5,418 bases of DNA from Candidatus Woesearchaeota archaeon (lineage in GTDB: Archaea > Nanobdellota > Nanobdellia > Woesearchaeales > SM23-78): assembly GCA_016933095.1 (NCBI GenBank), contig JAFGBP010000028.1, positions 1-5,418 of the forward strand. The letters run 5' to 3'. The notes under the pieces are model-generated. The model worked only from the letters and a program-made list of their open reading frames with translations. It did no database searches and was not told the DNA's origin. Shown here one piece after another: positions 5,342-5,418 of this stretch. Position numbers and translations under genes: made by a program. The stretch's first letter is position 1, and the number at the start of each line of letters is the position of its first letter.

Positions 5342-5418
5342 AAATCTTTTGTGCCGCGCTCCGTTCGCCTAGACCTGTAATTGTTGTCCGATTCTAGAGG
5401 TTCCGCATATAATATCAT

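Noticed and set aside
5330..5350. GTTCAAAATC resembling a tRNA T-loop
   Set aside because: No paired T stem, anticodon arm or acceptor stem can be formed around it on either strand.
1..5418. CRISPR array, cas operon, insertion sequence or RNA gene
   Set aside because: No spaced direct repeats, terminal inverted repeats, transposase motifs or structured RNA signature were seen; the CARF-like gene alone is not evidence of a CRISPR locus.

Overview
The window has two unlike parts. Bases from about 694 to 5418 look archaeal. They hold three same-strand (minus) genes, each preceded by a TATA/BRE-like element about 20-50 bp upstream of the start codon. Two of these genes are predicted to give leaderless or near-leaderless mRNAs, and one has a strong GGAGG-type ribosome site. 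Bases 1-693 are low-complexity and A/T-homopolymer-rich, with no convincing gene. They resemble intergenic DNA of a protist-like eukaryote more than archaeal DNA. The change is abrupt and coincides with what looks like the cut-off end of a convergent reading frame, so a chimeric contig is the simplest explanation. The archaeal lineage cannot be fixed from sequence alone. An uncultivated group such as the DPANN archaea is a guess based on protein style.

Layout in minus-strand transcription order, right to left: (a) 5258-5418, upstream region with a 22-bp nested dyad followed by a clear TATA box; (b) 4286-5257, a 323-aa exported protein with a Sec signal peptide, six cysteines and no family I recognise; (c) 4190-4285, intergenic with a TATA-like box close to the next start; (d) 1499-4189, an 896-aa protein with a Lys/Arg-rich cytoplasmic tail, one transmembrane anchor, a beta-type domain, a long helical stalk, a Ser/Asn/Pro linker, a compact Cys-rich knot and a C-terminal alpha/beta-hydrolase (lipase-like) domain with a full Ser-Asp-His triad; (e) 1413-1498, intergenic with promoter and ribosome site; (f) 768-1412, a 214-aa regulator with an N-terminal CARF-like (Csa3/HFX_2341-type) sensor domain and a C-terminal winged helix. 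Bases 694-774 carry a GC-rich coding-like scrap, and 1-693 is the low-complexity foreign-looking stretch.

A working model, which is inference: (b) and (d) are displayed outside the membrane and stabilised by disulfides and perhaps N-glycans. The hydrolase would act on lipids or esters outside the cell, held away from the membrane by its stalk. The CARF-winged-helix protein is the only candidate regulator in view, but nothing here proves it controls the other two. No CRISPR array, cas gene, rRNA, tRNA or transposase is visible.
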